This document shows positions 16,570 through 24,798 of a DNA stretch of 64,000 nt, piece by piece; position 1 is the first letter of the stretch, and the number at the start of each line of letters is the position of its first letter. The stretch comes from Rhodococcus sp. KBS0724 (lineage in GTDB: Bacteria > Actinomycetota > Actinomycetes > Mycobacteriales > Mycobacteriaceae). Location: assembly GCF_005938745.2 (NCBI RefSeq), contig NZ_VCBX02000001.1, positions 5,966,501 through 6,030,500 on the forward strand. Reading direction: 5' to 3'. The position numbers and the translations under genes were made by a program. Under the pieces are notes generated by a model. That model had not been told where the DNA came from. It ran no database searches and saw only the letters and a program-made list of their open reading frames with translations.

Positions 16570-17961
16570 TCAGATAATCGCGGAGAGCGCCGCGGAGGTA
16601 CCGGGCAACGGGGCAGGGCTGATTCCTTCACGCTCGGCCCGGGTGTAGCGGTTTTCGACGAACGGGATCCCGAGGTTTCCACGTAATGTGTTGTGTTCGT
16701 ATTCTTCTCGGACGACTCCTCGCTCCCGAAGAATCGGCAGCACCTCGTCGAGGAAGCGCCGGAATTGCGCGGGATGACCGATGTGGATGTTGATTCCGTC
16801 GAGGGCGTGTCCGTCCAGCCAGCGCTGCAGTTCGTTCGCAACGGTTTCGGCGCTGCCCGTGAACGGCGACACCTTCGGCTCGTTCAGCAGTTCAACCGTT
16901 TGCCTCAAAGTGAGTCCACGATCCACGGCGAGTTCGGTGATCTTCTTCGCCTGGGTGTAGAAACTCCGCTCCGCGTATTGCAGTGCTTCACGAGGGAAGG
17001 GTGCGTCGAGGTCGTATCGGCCGAAATCGTGCCAACCGAACGGACGACCCAACTCACGTAGCGATCTTCCGAAGTCATTGTCTGCGAGTTGAGTTGCGCG
17101 TTCGATCTCGCGAGCATCAGCATCGGTATCGCCGACCGTGACGGTTACGCCAGGCAAGACCACGATATCCTCGGGTGAGCGTCCATACGCCGCAGCCCTG
17201 GATTTGATATCGGAATAGAAGGCCACTCCCGCCTCGAAATTGGGTGCATGAGTGAATATTCCGTCACCGATGCGGGCGCCGAGGTCACGTCCCTGATCGG
17301 AATCTCCGGCCTGGAACACCACCGGCTGCCCCTGGCGTGAGCGTTCGAGGTTCAGCGGGCCTGTTACCGAGAAGTACTCGCCCCGATGATCGAGGGTGTG
17401 CAACTTGCTGGGGTCAAGGAAGGTTCGAGACTCCTTGTCACGCGGGAAGGCGTTGTCCTCGTACGAGTCCCACAGAGCCTTCACAACCTCGACATGTTCG
17501 AGGGCGCGTCCGTAGCGAGTGGCGTAGTCGTAGTGCTCGTCAAGTCCGTAGTTTCCGGCAGTTCCGCCGTCTCCACTGGTGACCACGTTCCAGCCTGCAC
17601 GACCCCGGCTGATCAGATCCAGAGATCCGAGTCGTCTGGCGAGGTTGAATGGCTGGTTGAACGAGGTGGTCAGGGTTCCGACCAGTCCGATATGTTCGGT
17701 GGCAACTGCGAGCGCCGACAGCAATGTCAGCGGTTCGAGGCGGTTGAGGTAGTGGGGCGGCGAGTCAGGGGTGATGAATTGGCTGTCGACGATGAATACG
17801 AGGTCGAACTTCGCCTCTTCCGCCAACCGCGCGTAGCGGATGTACCAATCGATGTCGACACTCGCATCTCCGGGAATCTCCGGATCCAACCACGTGTACG
17901 GATGTCCCGGCCCACCTGTCGGGGTAAGGACTGCACCCAACTTCAATTGCCGTCTGGTCAT
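16570..17961 (-). CDS. NtaA/SnaA/DszA-type flavin monooxygenase
   Basis: A 463-residue LLM monooxygenase of the long nitrilotriacetate/dibenzothiophene-sulfone class. Start MTRRQLKLGAVLTPTGG, with AAGGAG upstream. Motifs include GRAGWNVVTSGDGGTAGNYG (flavin/substrate loop), the strand GQPVVFQAGDSDQGRDLGA and the C-terminal WLDGHALDGINI. Enzymes of this class need FMNH2 from a separate reductase and cleave C-N or C-S bonds. It is downstream of the mocR gene and 40 bp ahead of the binding-protein gene. Confidence 0.9.
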   Translation of the reverse strand: MTRRQLKLGAVLTPTGGPGHPYTWLDPEIPGDASVDIDWYIRYARLAEEAKFDLVFIVDSQFITPDSPPHYLNRLEPLTLLSALAVATEHIGLVGTLTTSFNQPFNLARRLGSLDLISRGRAGWNVVTSGDGGTAGNYGLDEHYDYATRYGRALEHVEVVKALWDSYEDNAFPRDKESRTFLDPSKLHTLDHRGEYFSVTGPLNLERSRQGQPVVFQAGDSDQGRDLGARIGDGIFTHAPNFEAGVAFYSDIKSRAAAYGRSPEDIVVLPGVTVTVGDTDADAREIERATQLADNDFGRSLRELGRPFGWHDFGRYDLDAPFPREALQYAERSFYTQAKKITELAVDRGLTLRQTVELLNEPKVSPFTGSAETVANELQRWLDGHALDGINIHIGHPAQFRRFLDEVLPILRERGVVREEYEHNTLRGNLGIPFVENRYTRAEREGISPAPLPGTSAALSAII

Positions 17962-18056
17962 GTTCTCGCTCCTTCGCCGAAAAGGCATCTGCCTCTGTAC
18001 GTCGAGTTGAAGTGTATGGAGCAAACAGACGCGTGCAGAGTATTAAATTCTCGATG

Positions 18057-18100
18057 TTCAAAACATATTTTGTATGTTGCACAACACAATCGAACAAAAC
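18057..18100. promoter_or_regulatory. Candidate MocR-binding motifs upstream of the monooxygenase operon
   Basis: GAACAAAAC occurs at 18092-18100, together with the AT-rich segment AACATATTTTGT (about 18062-18073), in the 143-bp gap between mocR and the NtaA-type gene. The same GAACAAAAC and a near copy of AACATATTTGT lie in the promoter region at 20301-20361. The shared motif suggests one regulator, most simply the MocR protein encoded between them. Confidence 0.5.
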
Positions 18101-18104
18101 TTGG

Positions 18105-19469
18105 TCAGTCGAAGAACTCTCGAGACGATTCCGCGACAGCACCGGCAACCACGTCGGCCAGTTTCCCGATCAGTCCGTCGTCATCGGGCAACTGAGTAGC
18201 CGACAGACGCAGAAGCTGTTGTGCGGGAGCTTGAACGAACGAACGCGAACCGGCTCCTACCGAAATGCCTTGCCTCGCCAGCGCGACGAGAGATGCAGTT
18301 TCGTCCGAAACTCTCACCCACACAACCAAACTGTGTGGACCGGCGAAGGCCTCGATGCCCCGGTCGGTGAGCGCTTTCACCAGTGTTGCGCGCCTGGCTG
18401 CGTACCGCTCATGCGCTGTCGACACCACACGTTCGGCGTCGGCACTGGTGATCAAGTGCGCGAGAGTGTTCTGCAGAATTCGACTGTTCGATCCGACTCC
18501 GTGACTTCGGACCGTCATCGCCCGTTCGATCAGTTCACGCGATCCGCCGAGGACCGAGGTCCGCACATCGATCCCGTATGCCTTGCAGTAGCTACGAATT
18601 CGCACGACCCGATGCGGCAGGCGACCACCGAGCGATGGCGGTTGTTCGGGTTCGAGCGGCCCTATCGAATCATCCTCGACAACCCAGACTTTCGGATGGC
18701 GCCCCAGCACCTCGGCGAGTTCGTAGATACGCTCCGTGCTGACCTCATGGTCGACCGCGAACGGCGCCCCAGGCTGGAACACGAAGGCCACAGCGCCGGC
18801 GGCCAAGGCCGCATCAAGAGCATCGGGCCGGGGACCGTGATGATCTGCGGCTACCCCGATAGCGTCGAGGCCCAAGTCGCGAAGTGTGTCGAGAACGCCA
18901 GGCCCGAGGGGCTCGTCGACGGCGACAATCGATCCTGGCGGGGCTGCTGCCTCTACTGCCAGCAACAACGCCTCGGTGCCGCCACCGGCGGTGGCCCAGG
19001 CCTCCGGCTCGAACGGCCAGTTCTGTGCGACAGCATCTCTCAGGCGTTCTGTCATGAGCTCACGCCCGAAGACATTCAAGGTCTCGGCGTCCAGGCTCGA
19101 CAACAACGCTTCGGACAGCGACGGCTGCAGCGCTAGATCCGGCGCGTTCTGCGCCAGATCGACGCCTCGCCAATCGGGTATTCCGCGTTCGGGCACGCTG
19201 TCGCGTGGTGGGAGTACAACAGTGCCTCCGCGGCGGCGGGTCTGCACAAACCCTTGCTCCTGCAGCCGCCCCCAGGCGTTGACGATTGCGCCGACGCTGA
19301 AGTCGCTCGACTGTGCAAGTGCGCGAACGGTGGGCAGGCGGTCGCCAGGGCGCAGGTCACCGGACCGAATGAGGTCCGCGACTGCATCGGCCAGGTCCGC
19401 GGCCCGGCCACCGGTCCGCTCGACCAGCCATTGCGGGTCGATAATCTCCGATTCCAATGCCGCTGACAT
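18105..19469 (-). CDS. MocR-type regulator (GntR HTH fused to aminotransferase fold)
   Basis: A 454-residue protein. Residues about 20-90 form a GntR winged helix (LRPGDRLPTVRALAQSSDFS, then GAIVNAWGRLQEQGFV). The remainder is a fold type I aminotransferase domain (ATAGGGTEALLLAVEAA and VVEDDSIGPLEPEQPPSL). The PLP lysine probably lies in RIRSYCKAYGIDVR; the consensus serine and proline around it are changed. Such regulators sense PLP or an amino compound. It lies between a hydrolase gene and the monooxygenase/ABC operon on the same strand and probably controls both flanking promoter regions. Confidence 0.9.
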   Translation of the reverse strand: MSAALESEIIDPQWLVERTGGRAADLADAVADLIRSGDLRPGDRLPTVRALAQSSDFSVGAIVNAWGRLQEQGFVQTRRRGGTVVLPPRDSVPERGIPDWRGVDLAQNAPDLALQPSLSEALLSSLDAETLNVFGRELMTERLRDAVAQNWPFEPEAWATAGGGTEALLLAVEAAAPPGSIVAVDEPLGPGVLDTLRDLGLDAIGVAADHHGPRPDALDAALAAGAVAFVFQPGAPFAVDHEVSTERIYELAEVLGRHPKVWVVEDDSIGPLEPEQPPSLGGRLPHRVVRIRSYCKAYGIDVRTSVLGGSRELIERAMTVRSHGVGSNSRILQNTLAHLITSADAERVVSTAHERYAARRATLVKALTDRGIEAFAGPHSLVVWVRVSDETASLVALARQGISVGAGSRSFVQAPAQQLLRLSATQLPDDDGLIGKLADVVAGAVAESSREFFD

Positions 19470-19490
19470 CCATAACCTTTCGTTTGATCA

Positions 19491-19510
19491 CCGTCCGAGC
19501 GTTCGGACGG
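19491..19510. terminator. Short perfect hairpin between hydrolase and mocR genes
   Basis: CCGTCCGA (19491-19498) and TCGGACGG (19503-19510) form an 8-bp GC-rich stem with a four-base loop, between the minus-strand hydrolase stop and the mocR start. No T-run follows on either strand, so it may be an attenuator or mRNA-stabilising hairpin rather than a full terminator. Confidence 0.45.
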
Positions 19511-19514
19511 ACGA

Positions 19515-20213
19515 TTACTGCGCGAGAGCCCTGGCCTGGTCACGCAGGATGATGTCAGGGGCGTCTGGCAGGCGAAGACGCTCGAGGAACTGGACGATCT
19601 CGGCGGCCACCGACCGGTGAGACACGTCGTTGAGAATGTCGTGCCGACCGTCTCGGACAAGAACCACCCGGGCATCACACAACGACGAGCTCAGCCCCAC
19701 CACATCCAGTGCGGGACTCAGTACGTCAGCCTCCCCGTGAAGGACCAGAACCGGAACATCCACTAGACCAAGAGTTTCCGCGGTGGCAACCGGCGACTTC
19801 TGCCCCAGCGATCCTGGTTCCAGCGCGTCGGCCGTCGAGAGAACTCCTCTATGCACCGGGCAGGCTGAACGGATGTCGAGTTCGCCATCCCAATCGTGTA
19901 CGAGCCCTTCGGCGTCGGCAACGAGAAGGCCCGCTACCACCACCCCTGCGACCACCGGGTTGGCACTGGCGACGGTGAGTGCCTCCAGGGCGCCGCTGTC
20001 CGACCCGATCACCGTGAGCGGGAGATCAGGCTGAGCGTCGGCAATGACACGGACCACTGCAGCAGAGTCGTTCTCCACCACAGCGACGCGATAACCGTCG
20101 AACGCGATCCGGCGGGCGAACCTGCGATACACGTCTGCCCGCTCGCCGCGACCGCCGATCACGATCACGGAACCTCGAGCTGTCGCTTCAGGTTTCAGCC
20201 AGTCGATTTCCAC
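19515..20213 (-). CDS. Alpha/beta-hydrolase-fold protein with Asp at the nucleophile position
   Basis: A 232-residue small alpha/beta hydrolase without a large cap. The nucleophile elbow reads IGSDSGALEA (residues 69-78), so the position normally held by serine is Asp72, as in haloalkane dehalogenases and epoxide hydrolases. VPVLVLHGEADVLSP provides the acid and RDGRHDILND the likely histidine. The usual oxyanion HG motif near the N-terminus is replaced by IGGRGERADVY. It may be a hydrolase acting on a product of the monooxygenases, or a serine-less relative. It is first on the minus strand, divergent from the sulfhydrylase-like gene. Confidence 0.7.
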   Translation of the reverse strand: MEIDWLKPEATARGSVIVIGGRGERADVYRRFARRIAFDGYRVAVVENDSAAVVRVIADAQPDLPLTVIGSDSGALEALTVASANPVVAGVVVAGLLVADAEGLVHDWDGELDIRSACPVHRGVLSTADALEPGSLGQKSPVATAETLGLVDVPVLVLHGEADVLSPALDVVGLSSSLCDARVVLVRDGRHDILNDVSHRSVAAEIVQFLERLRLPDAPDIILRDQARALAQ

Positions 20214-20300
20214 TGATTACCTCATTCGGAATGGTTGTTCACAGATGACAGAGTCACTCTGACTCACGATCCGAATGCGAACAAGACTAAGGCTCACCCC

Positions 20301-20361
20301 GAACAAAACCGGTGCATTCCTTCCCCTCTTCGTGTTTTGTTCCGAACATATTTGTTTTGTG
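20301..20361. promoter_or_regulatory. Inverted GAACAAAAC repeats in a divergent promoter
   Basis: GAACAAAAC (20301-20309) and its exact complement GTTTTGTTC (20334-20342) are 24 bases apart, and a third half-site GTTTTGT is at 20354-20360. They lie upstream of the plus-strand sulfhydrylase-like gene and in the divergent hydrolase promoter. The same motif occurs at 18092. Widely spaced direct and inverted half-sites are common for MocR/GntR proteins. Confidence 0.6.
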
Positions 20362-20401
20362 ATTCGCCAACGGCACGATCAACGAAGGGACAGACATACC
20401 G

Positions 20402-21691
20402 ATGTCCGAGACCACAGGGTTCGCAACCCGGCAGGTCCGCTCTGGTTACCAACCCGGAACTGCGCAGAACACCGCGATTCCCCCGATCTACCAATCGGTT
20501 GCCTACGACTTCGGCAGCTTCGAGCAGGCACGGGACATCTTCTCGCTACGTCGCTCGGGAAACCTGTACAGCCGCACCGGGAACCCAACCCAGGCGGTGT
20601 TCGAGAAGCGTCTCGCCGACCTCGACGACGGAGTCGCAGCGCTGGCAACAGGGTCCGGGCAATCTGCCGTCGCTGTTGCACTCCTGACCCTCGCCAAGTC
20701 GGGACAGCACATCGTTGCCGCGCGGCAGTTGTACGGCGGAACAGTCGATCTCCTCACCGATACCTTCGCCGACTTCGGGATCGACGTCACCCTCGTCGAT
20801 CAGGACGATCTCGAAGCCTGGCGCAGCGCCGCTCGCCCCGAGACCCGAGCCTTCTTCGCCGAGACGATAGGTAATCCCGTCGCCTCCGTTCTCGACGTCT
20901 CGGCCGTGGCAGACATCGCACACGACGCCGGCGTTCCGCTGATCGTCGACAACACGATCGCAACGCCGTACTTGCTTCGTCCGAAGGACTTCGGCGCTGA
21001 CATCGCCGTGTACTCGGCCACCAAATTCATCGGCGGGCACGGCACCTCCCTCGGCGGTGTCATCGTGGACCTCGGCACCTTCGACTTCGGCGCGGAGCCC
21101 GAGCGATGGACCCAGTTCACCGAGCCGTACCCCCGAATCGGCGATCTGGTCCTCTGGGAGGAGTTCGGTCGCGACCGCAGCGCCTACCTCGTCTACGCAA
21201 AAACAAAGATCATCCATGACCTGGGGCCATCTCTGTCCCCGTTCAATTCTTTCCAGCTGCTCCAAGGTTTGGAAACGCTCGACCTGCGTCTGGATCGGCA
21301 AGTCGGTTCAGCTCAGAAAATCGCACAGTTTCTCGACGCACATCCCTCGGTCGCCCGAGTCAACTACCCCGGACTTCCGGAAAACAAGTGGCACAACGCC
21401 GCCCAGCGATACCTGCCTCGCGGTGCAGGCTCGGTCTTCTCCTTCGATCTCGACGTAGAGGACTCGAAGATCGCGAAGTTCGTCGACTCGCTGCAACTGT
21501 TTGCCATCGTTGCCAACATCGGAGACGCTCGTTCGCTGGTCGTCCATCCCGCCACCACCACCCACAGCCACCTCAGCGACACGCAACTGAAACAGGCCGG
21601 ATTCGGTTACAGCACAATCCGATTGTCGATCGGCCTGGAGAACGTCGACGATCTCGTCGATGATCTGCGGGCATCACTCGACGCCATCTGA
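20402..21691 (+). CDS. O-acetylhomoserine sulfhydrylase-like PLP enzyme (Cys/Met metabolism family)
   Basis: A 429-residue Cys/Met metabolism PLP enzyme of the MetY type. FATRQVRSGYQPGTAQNTAI and PPIYQSVAYDF open the protein. NLYSRTGNPTQAVFEKRLA and the PLP lysine in YSATKFIGGHG (Lys208) follow. The end is RLSIGLENVDDLVDDL. It would form homocysteine or another thioether from an activated homoserine and a thiol or sulfide. AAGGGA precedes the ATG. It is coupled to an LLM monooxygenase 11 bp downstream, which fits recovery of inorganic sulfur from organic compounds. Confidence 0.9.
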   Translation: MSETTGFATRQVRSGYQPGTAQNTAIPPIYQSVAYDFGSFEQARDIFSLRRSGNLYSRTGNPTQAVFEKRLADLDDGVAALATGSGQSAVAVALLTLAKSGQHIVAARQLYGGTVDLLTDTFADFGIDVTLVDQDDLEAWRSAARPETRAFFAETIGNPVASVLDVSAVADIAHDAGVPLIVDNTIATPYLLRPKDFGADIAVYSATKFIGGHGTSLGGVIVDLGTFDFGAEPERWTQFTEPYPRIGDLVLWEEFGRDRSAYLVYAKTKIIHDLGPSLSPFNSFQLLQGLETLDLRLDRQVGSAQKIAQFLDAHPSVARVNYPGLPENKWHNAAQRYLPRGAGSVFSFDLDVEDSKIAKFVDSLQLFAIVANIGDARSLVVHPATTTHSHLSDTQLKQAGFGYSTIRLSIGLENVDDLVDDLRASLDAI

Positions 21692-21702
21692 GAAGGAATG
21701 AC

Positions 21703-22767
21703 ATGCACTTCGGCTACTGGACCCCCATCTACGGCGGCTTCCTACGAAACCTCGGCGACGAGCAGATGCCCGCAACGTGGGAGTACGTCAAGAAACTCTC
21801 GCAGCTCGCCGACCGCCTCGGTTATCACACCACCCTCGTGCCCGAGCTTTATCTCAACGATCGCAAGGGAATCGAAGCTCCCAGCCTCGAGGCGTGGTCA
21901 CTCACGTCCGCAATTCTTGCTGTCACAGAACAACTTCGGGTCATGACAGCGGTGCGGCCGGGATTCCACCTGCCTGCGGTGACGGCGAAGGAATCCGCGA
22001 CGATCACCGACATCGCCGGAACAACCGATCGCGGAGACGCAAGGTTCGCACTCAATGTCGTTGCAGCCTGGTGGGAAGAAGAAGCACGTCAGTACGGCGG
22101 CGCCTTCACTCGCCATGACGATCGGTACCGCCAAGCCACTGAGTTCGTCGACATTCTCCGCGGACTGTGGGAGCACACGCCCTTCAGCTATCAGGGCGAT
22201 CACTTCGCAGTACGTGATTCCATCCTCTCCCCCAAACCCGGAATTCGTCCGCCGATCTTCGCGGGCGGCGAGAGCGAGAGCGGCCGAGAATCCATCGCTA
22301 CCTTCTCCGACTCGTATGTCCTGCACGGCGGGACCGTCGATGAGGTCCGCACAAAGATCGCGGACATGAACGCCAGATCACAGCGAATCCACCAGCGGGA
22401 CATGGCCGAATTCGGTATGTCTACCTACATCATCGTCCGCGACACCGAGGCCGAGGCACGCGCCGAACTCGAGCGCATCACCACCGTCGACCCGAATTCC
22501 CCGGGGTACGCGTCCTTCGAAGAGTTCGTCGCGAATTCCGAACTCGACGTCGAACTGTCCAGGCGCGAGTATTCAGTCGGTACCCGCGGACTACGCCCGG
22601 ACCTCGTCGGTACCCCGGAACAAGTTGCCGAGAAAATTCGCGCGTACCAAGACGCCGGCCTGACGCTTCTGCTGATCCAAACTTCCCCCGCTCACGAGGA
22701 ACTCGAGCGCATAGCCACCCAGGTCTTCCCGCTGGTCCCCGAGCTGAAGCAGTCCATATCCGTCTGA
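21703..22767 (+). CDS. LLM monooxygenase resembling dimethylsulfone (SfnG) and alkanesulfonate (SsuD) enzymes
   Basis: A 354-residue FMNH2-dependent monooxygenase. The opening MHFGYWTPIYGGFLRNLG, WEYVKKLSQLADRLGYHTTL and the strand FALNVVAAWWEEEARQYGG are typical of the SsuD/SfnG branch, and the end contains DLVGTPEQVAEKIRAYQDAG. Enzymes of this branch release sulfite or sulfinate from sulfones and sulfonates. AAGGAA precedes the ATG by a normal distance. It is paired with the sulfhydrylase-like gene and followed by a strong terminator. Confidence 0.87.
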   Translation: MHFGYWTPIYGGFLRNLGDEQMPATWEYVKKLSQLADRLGYHTTLVPELYLNDRKGIEAPSLEAWSLTSAILAVTEQLRVMTAVRPGFHLPAVTAKESATITDIAGTTDRGDARFALNVVAAWWEEEARQYGGAFTRHDDRYRQATEFVDILRGLWEHTPFSYQGDHFAVRDSILSPKPGIRPPIFAGGESESGRESIATFSDSYVLHGGTVDEVRTKIADMNARSQRIHQRDMAEFGMSTYIIVRDTEAEARAELERITTVDPNSPGYASFEEFVANSELDVELSRREYSVGTRGLRPDLVGTPEQVAEKIRAYQDAGLTLLLIQTSPAHEELERIATQVFPLVPELKQSISV

Positions 22768-22780
22768 TCGAAGGAACGCG

Positions 22781-22819
22781 GAAGGGCGCCTACTCGCAGT
22801 GTGCGAGTAGGCGCCCTTC
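22781..22819. terminator. Perfect 18-bp bidirectional hairpin
   Basis: GAAGGGCGCCTACTCGCA (22781-22798) pairs perfectly with 22802-22819 around a GTG loop. It lies between the convergent monooxygenase and sulfurtransferase genes and should stop transcription from both sides. There is no long T-run, as is common in actinobacteria. Confidence 0.8.
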
Positions 22820-22840
22820 ACACCTTTGCCAGGCGGTTCG

Positions 22841-23722
22841 TCAGCGCGGCGACGGCCCCGTGACCAACGGCAGATCAGGATTACCCGCCCACGCCGTCAT
22901 GGACCCGTCGTAGACACCGACGTCCTCACGGCCGGCCAAGGCAAGAGCGTGCGCAACTCCGGTGGCCGCGATGCCGCCTCCGCAATAGGTGACGACCTTC
23001 TTGGTCGTGTCGAGAAGTCCGGCCGCATCGAACAGGGCTAGCAACTCCTCGACCGGGCGAAGCTCGCCGGTCTCCTGGTTGCGCACCTCGAAAACCGGGA
23101 GATTCACGCTGCCCGGGATGTGGCCGCGACGCGCGTACGTGCTGGTTTCGCCGCGGTAGGTGGCGGGATCGAGCACGTTGACCAGGATGGTCTCCGGGTC
23201 GTCGAGTGCTGCAGCCACGTCCTCGGTCGAGCGCAGCAACTCCGGCCTGCGGACGCCGGTGAACGTGCGAGCTGTCGGGGTGGACTCGGCGTCCGTCACG
23301 GGCAGTCCGGCAGCCTGCCACGCACGCAACCCACCGTCGAGAACCGCGACCGAGTCGAAGCCCTCGAGGCGCAGGTGCCACCAGAGTCTGGTCGCCCAGA
23401 ATCCGTCGTGCTGGTCGTAAATCACCACAATTGCACCGTCACCGATACCCAAGGCACCGGCTGCCGCGGCAAATCGTTCCGAGTTCGGGACGGTCCACGC
23501 CTCGGTACTGTCCGGATCGGCAAAGTCGGTCAACAGGTCCGCGAACAGCGCACCCTCGATGTGTGCGGCTCGGTACGACTCACCGCCGGACTCGGGGGTG
23601 TACGGACCGTCCGTGGGGACCGGCAGATGCGTGGTTGCATCCACGACGACAAGATTCTGATCGGCGACGTGACTCTTCAGCCACGCGACATCGACGAGGG
23701 CAGGCAGGCTTTTGGTAGTCAT
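22841..23722 (-). CDS. Two-domain sulfurtransferase (thiosulfate/3-mercaptopyruvate type)
   Basis: A 293-residue tandem rhodanese protein. The first domain (residues about 10-145) has the inactive-site aspartate in VVIYDQHDGFWATR. The second carries the active cysteine in VTYCGGGIAATG (about residue 249). HIEGALFADL and HIPGSVNLP are the paired CH2A-type motifs. The CGGGIA loop suggests thiosulfate or mercaptopyruvate as donor. It is in the cytoplasm, convergent with the organosulfur cluster and possibly part of the same sulfur economy. Confidence 0.9.
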   Translation of the reverse strand: MTTKSLPALVDVAWLKSHVADQNLVVVDATTHLPVPTDGPYTPESGGESYRAAHIEGALFADLLTDFADPDSTEAWTVPNSERFAAAAGALGIGDGAIVVIYDQHDGFWATRLWWHLRLEGFDSVAVLDGGLRAWQAAGLPVTDAESTPTARTFTGVRRPELLRSTEDVAAALDDPETILVNVLDPATYRGETSTYARRGHIPGSVNLPVFEVRNQETGELRPVEELLALFDAAGLLDTTKKVVTYCGGGIAATGVAHALALAGREDVGVYDGSMTAWAGNPDLPLVTGPSPR

Positions 23723-23855
23723 CAGTTCCTCAGAGTAAAGAATTGGTCAACTTCCTTTCTCACGCTAACCAATCTGACGACACACGACAACGAGATGCTC
23801 GCTACTGACATAAACCCTTGACAGAGACACCGGCGATTACGCCGGCACACGTGTA

Positions 23856-24671
23856 CTAAGCCATCGTCTGACCCATGTCGATGACAATCTTCGTCCCGGT
23901 GACGGCGCGGGAGAGATCAGCCGCGAGGTAGACGACCGCGTTGGAGATGTCCTCGACCGTCGTGCGCGGGACGGAGGTGAGGGGCCACTTGTAAGAATTC
24001 ATGTACTCCGGATACGCCATGAGTACCTTGCCGACGTTGGGGTCGTTACCCATCTCGGTCTCGACTGCCCCCGGATGAATGCTGTTGACTCGAATGTCGA
24101 AGCTGCCCAATTCCGTTGCCGCAGTGCGGGCCAAACCGACGAGCCCGTGCTTGGCCGCCGAGTAGTGCGCACAACCGGGCGCTTCGGCGACGCCGGCAGC
24201 GCTGCTGACAAGCACGATGGAACCACCGTTGCCCGCCTCGATCATTGCGGGAACCGCAGCCGCCATCGTGCGCCACACACCATTGAGATTGATGTCGACC
24301 AACGTCGACCACTGCTCTTCCGGCATCTCCCAGAAACGATTCCACGTTGCGATGCCCGCGTTGGCGATCACTACGTCGAGGCGACCGAACTTTTCGACGC
24401 CGGACGCCACTGCCGCGCGCAGCGCCTCGAGGTTGCGCACATCCGCTACCGCGGTCACGATCTCGCGTCCCTCAGCTCGAACGAGGCGGGCCGTTTCTTC
24501 AAGGTCGGCTTCAGTTGCAGCTGCGTAGCCCACGTCCTCGGACACCGACGCGCACACGTCGACGGCAATGACGTCGGCGCCTTCCTGCGCGAGCCGGATC
24601 GCATGGTTGCGCCCCTGGCCCCGCGCTGCGCCGGTGATGAAGACGACCTTGCCTGCCAACAGTTGTGTCAT
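23856..24671 (-). CDS. Mycofactocin-type SDR oxidoreductase
   Basis: A 271-residue SDR starting at MTQLLAGKVVFITG. The motif GAARGQGRNHAIRLAQEGAD and the following VIAVDVCASV are the hallmark of SDRs that hold NAD tightly and rely on the redox cofactor mycofactocin for recycling. NAG, SSAAG, YSAAK and the C-terminal TGTKIVIDMGQT are intact. The insert after the second strand (SEDVGYAAATEADLEETARL) is also family-typical. It probably oxidises a hydroxyl of a steroid or alcohol. It is divergent from an IclR regulator and next to a second enzyme of the same kind. Confidence 0.88.
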   Translation of the reverse strand: MTQLLAGKVVFITGAARGQGRNHAIRLAQEGADVIAVDVCASVSEDVGYAAATEADLEETARLVRAEGREIVTAVADVRNLEALRAAVASGVEKFGRLDVVIANAGIATWNRFWEMPEEQWSTLVDINLNGVWRTMAAAVPAMIEAGNGGSIVLVSSAAGVAEAPGCAHYSAAKHGLVGLARTAATELGSFDIRVNSIHPGAVETEMGNDPNVGKVLMAYPEYMNSYKWPLTSVPRTTVEDISNAVVYLAADLSRAVTGTKIVIDMGQTMA

Positions 24672-24798
24672 TCCACGGACGGTAATGCGACTGTGATCAG
24701 GCAAGGTCGTCTACTCCCGGACAACGGGAGCGAAAGAGGAAGCCAAGACGACGTCCACCGCACCGCACCCACTTCCGAACACCGGGACTGACGTTTGA

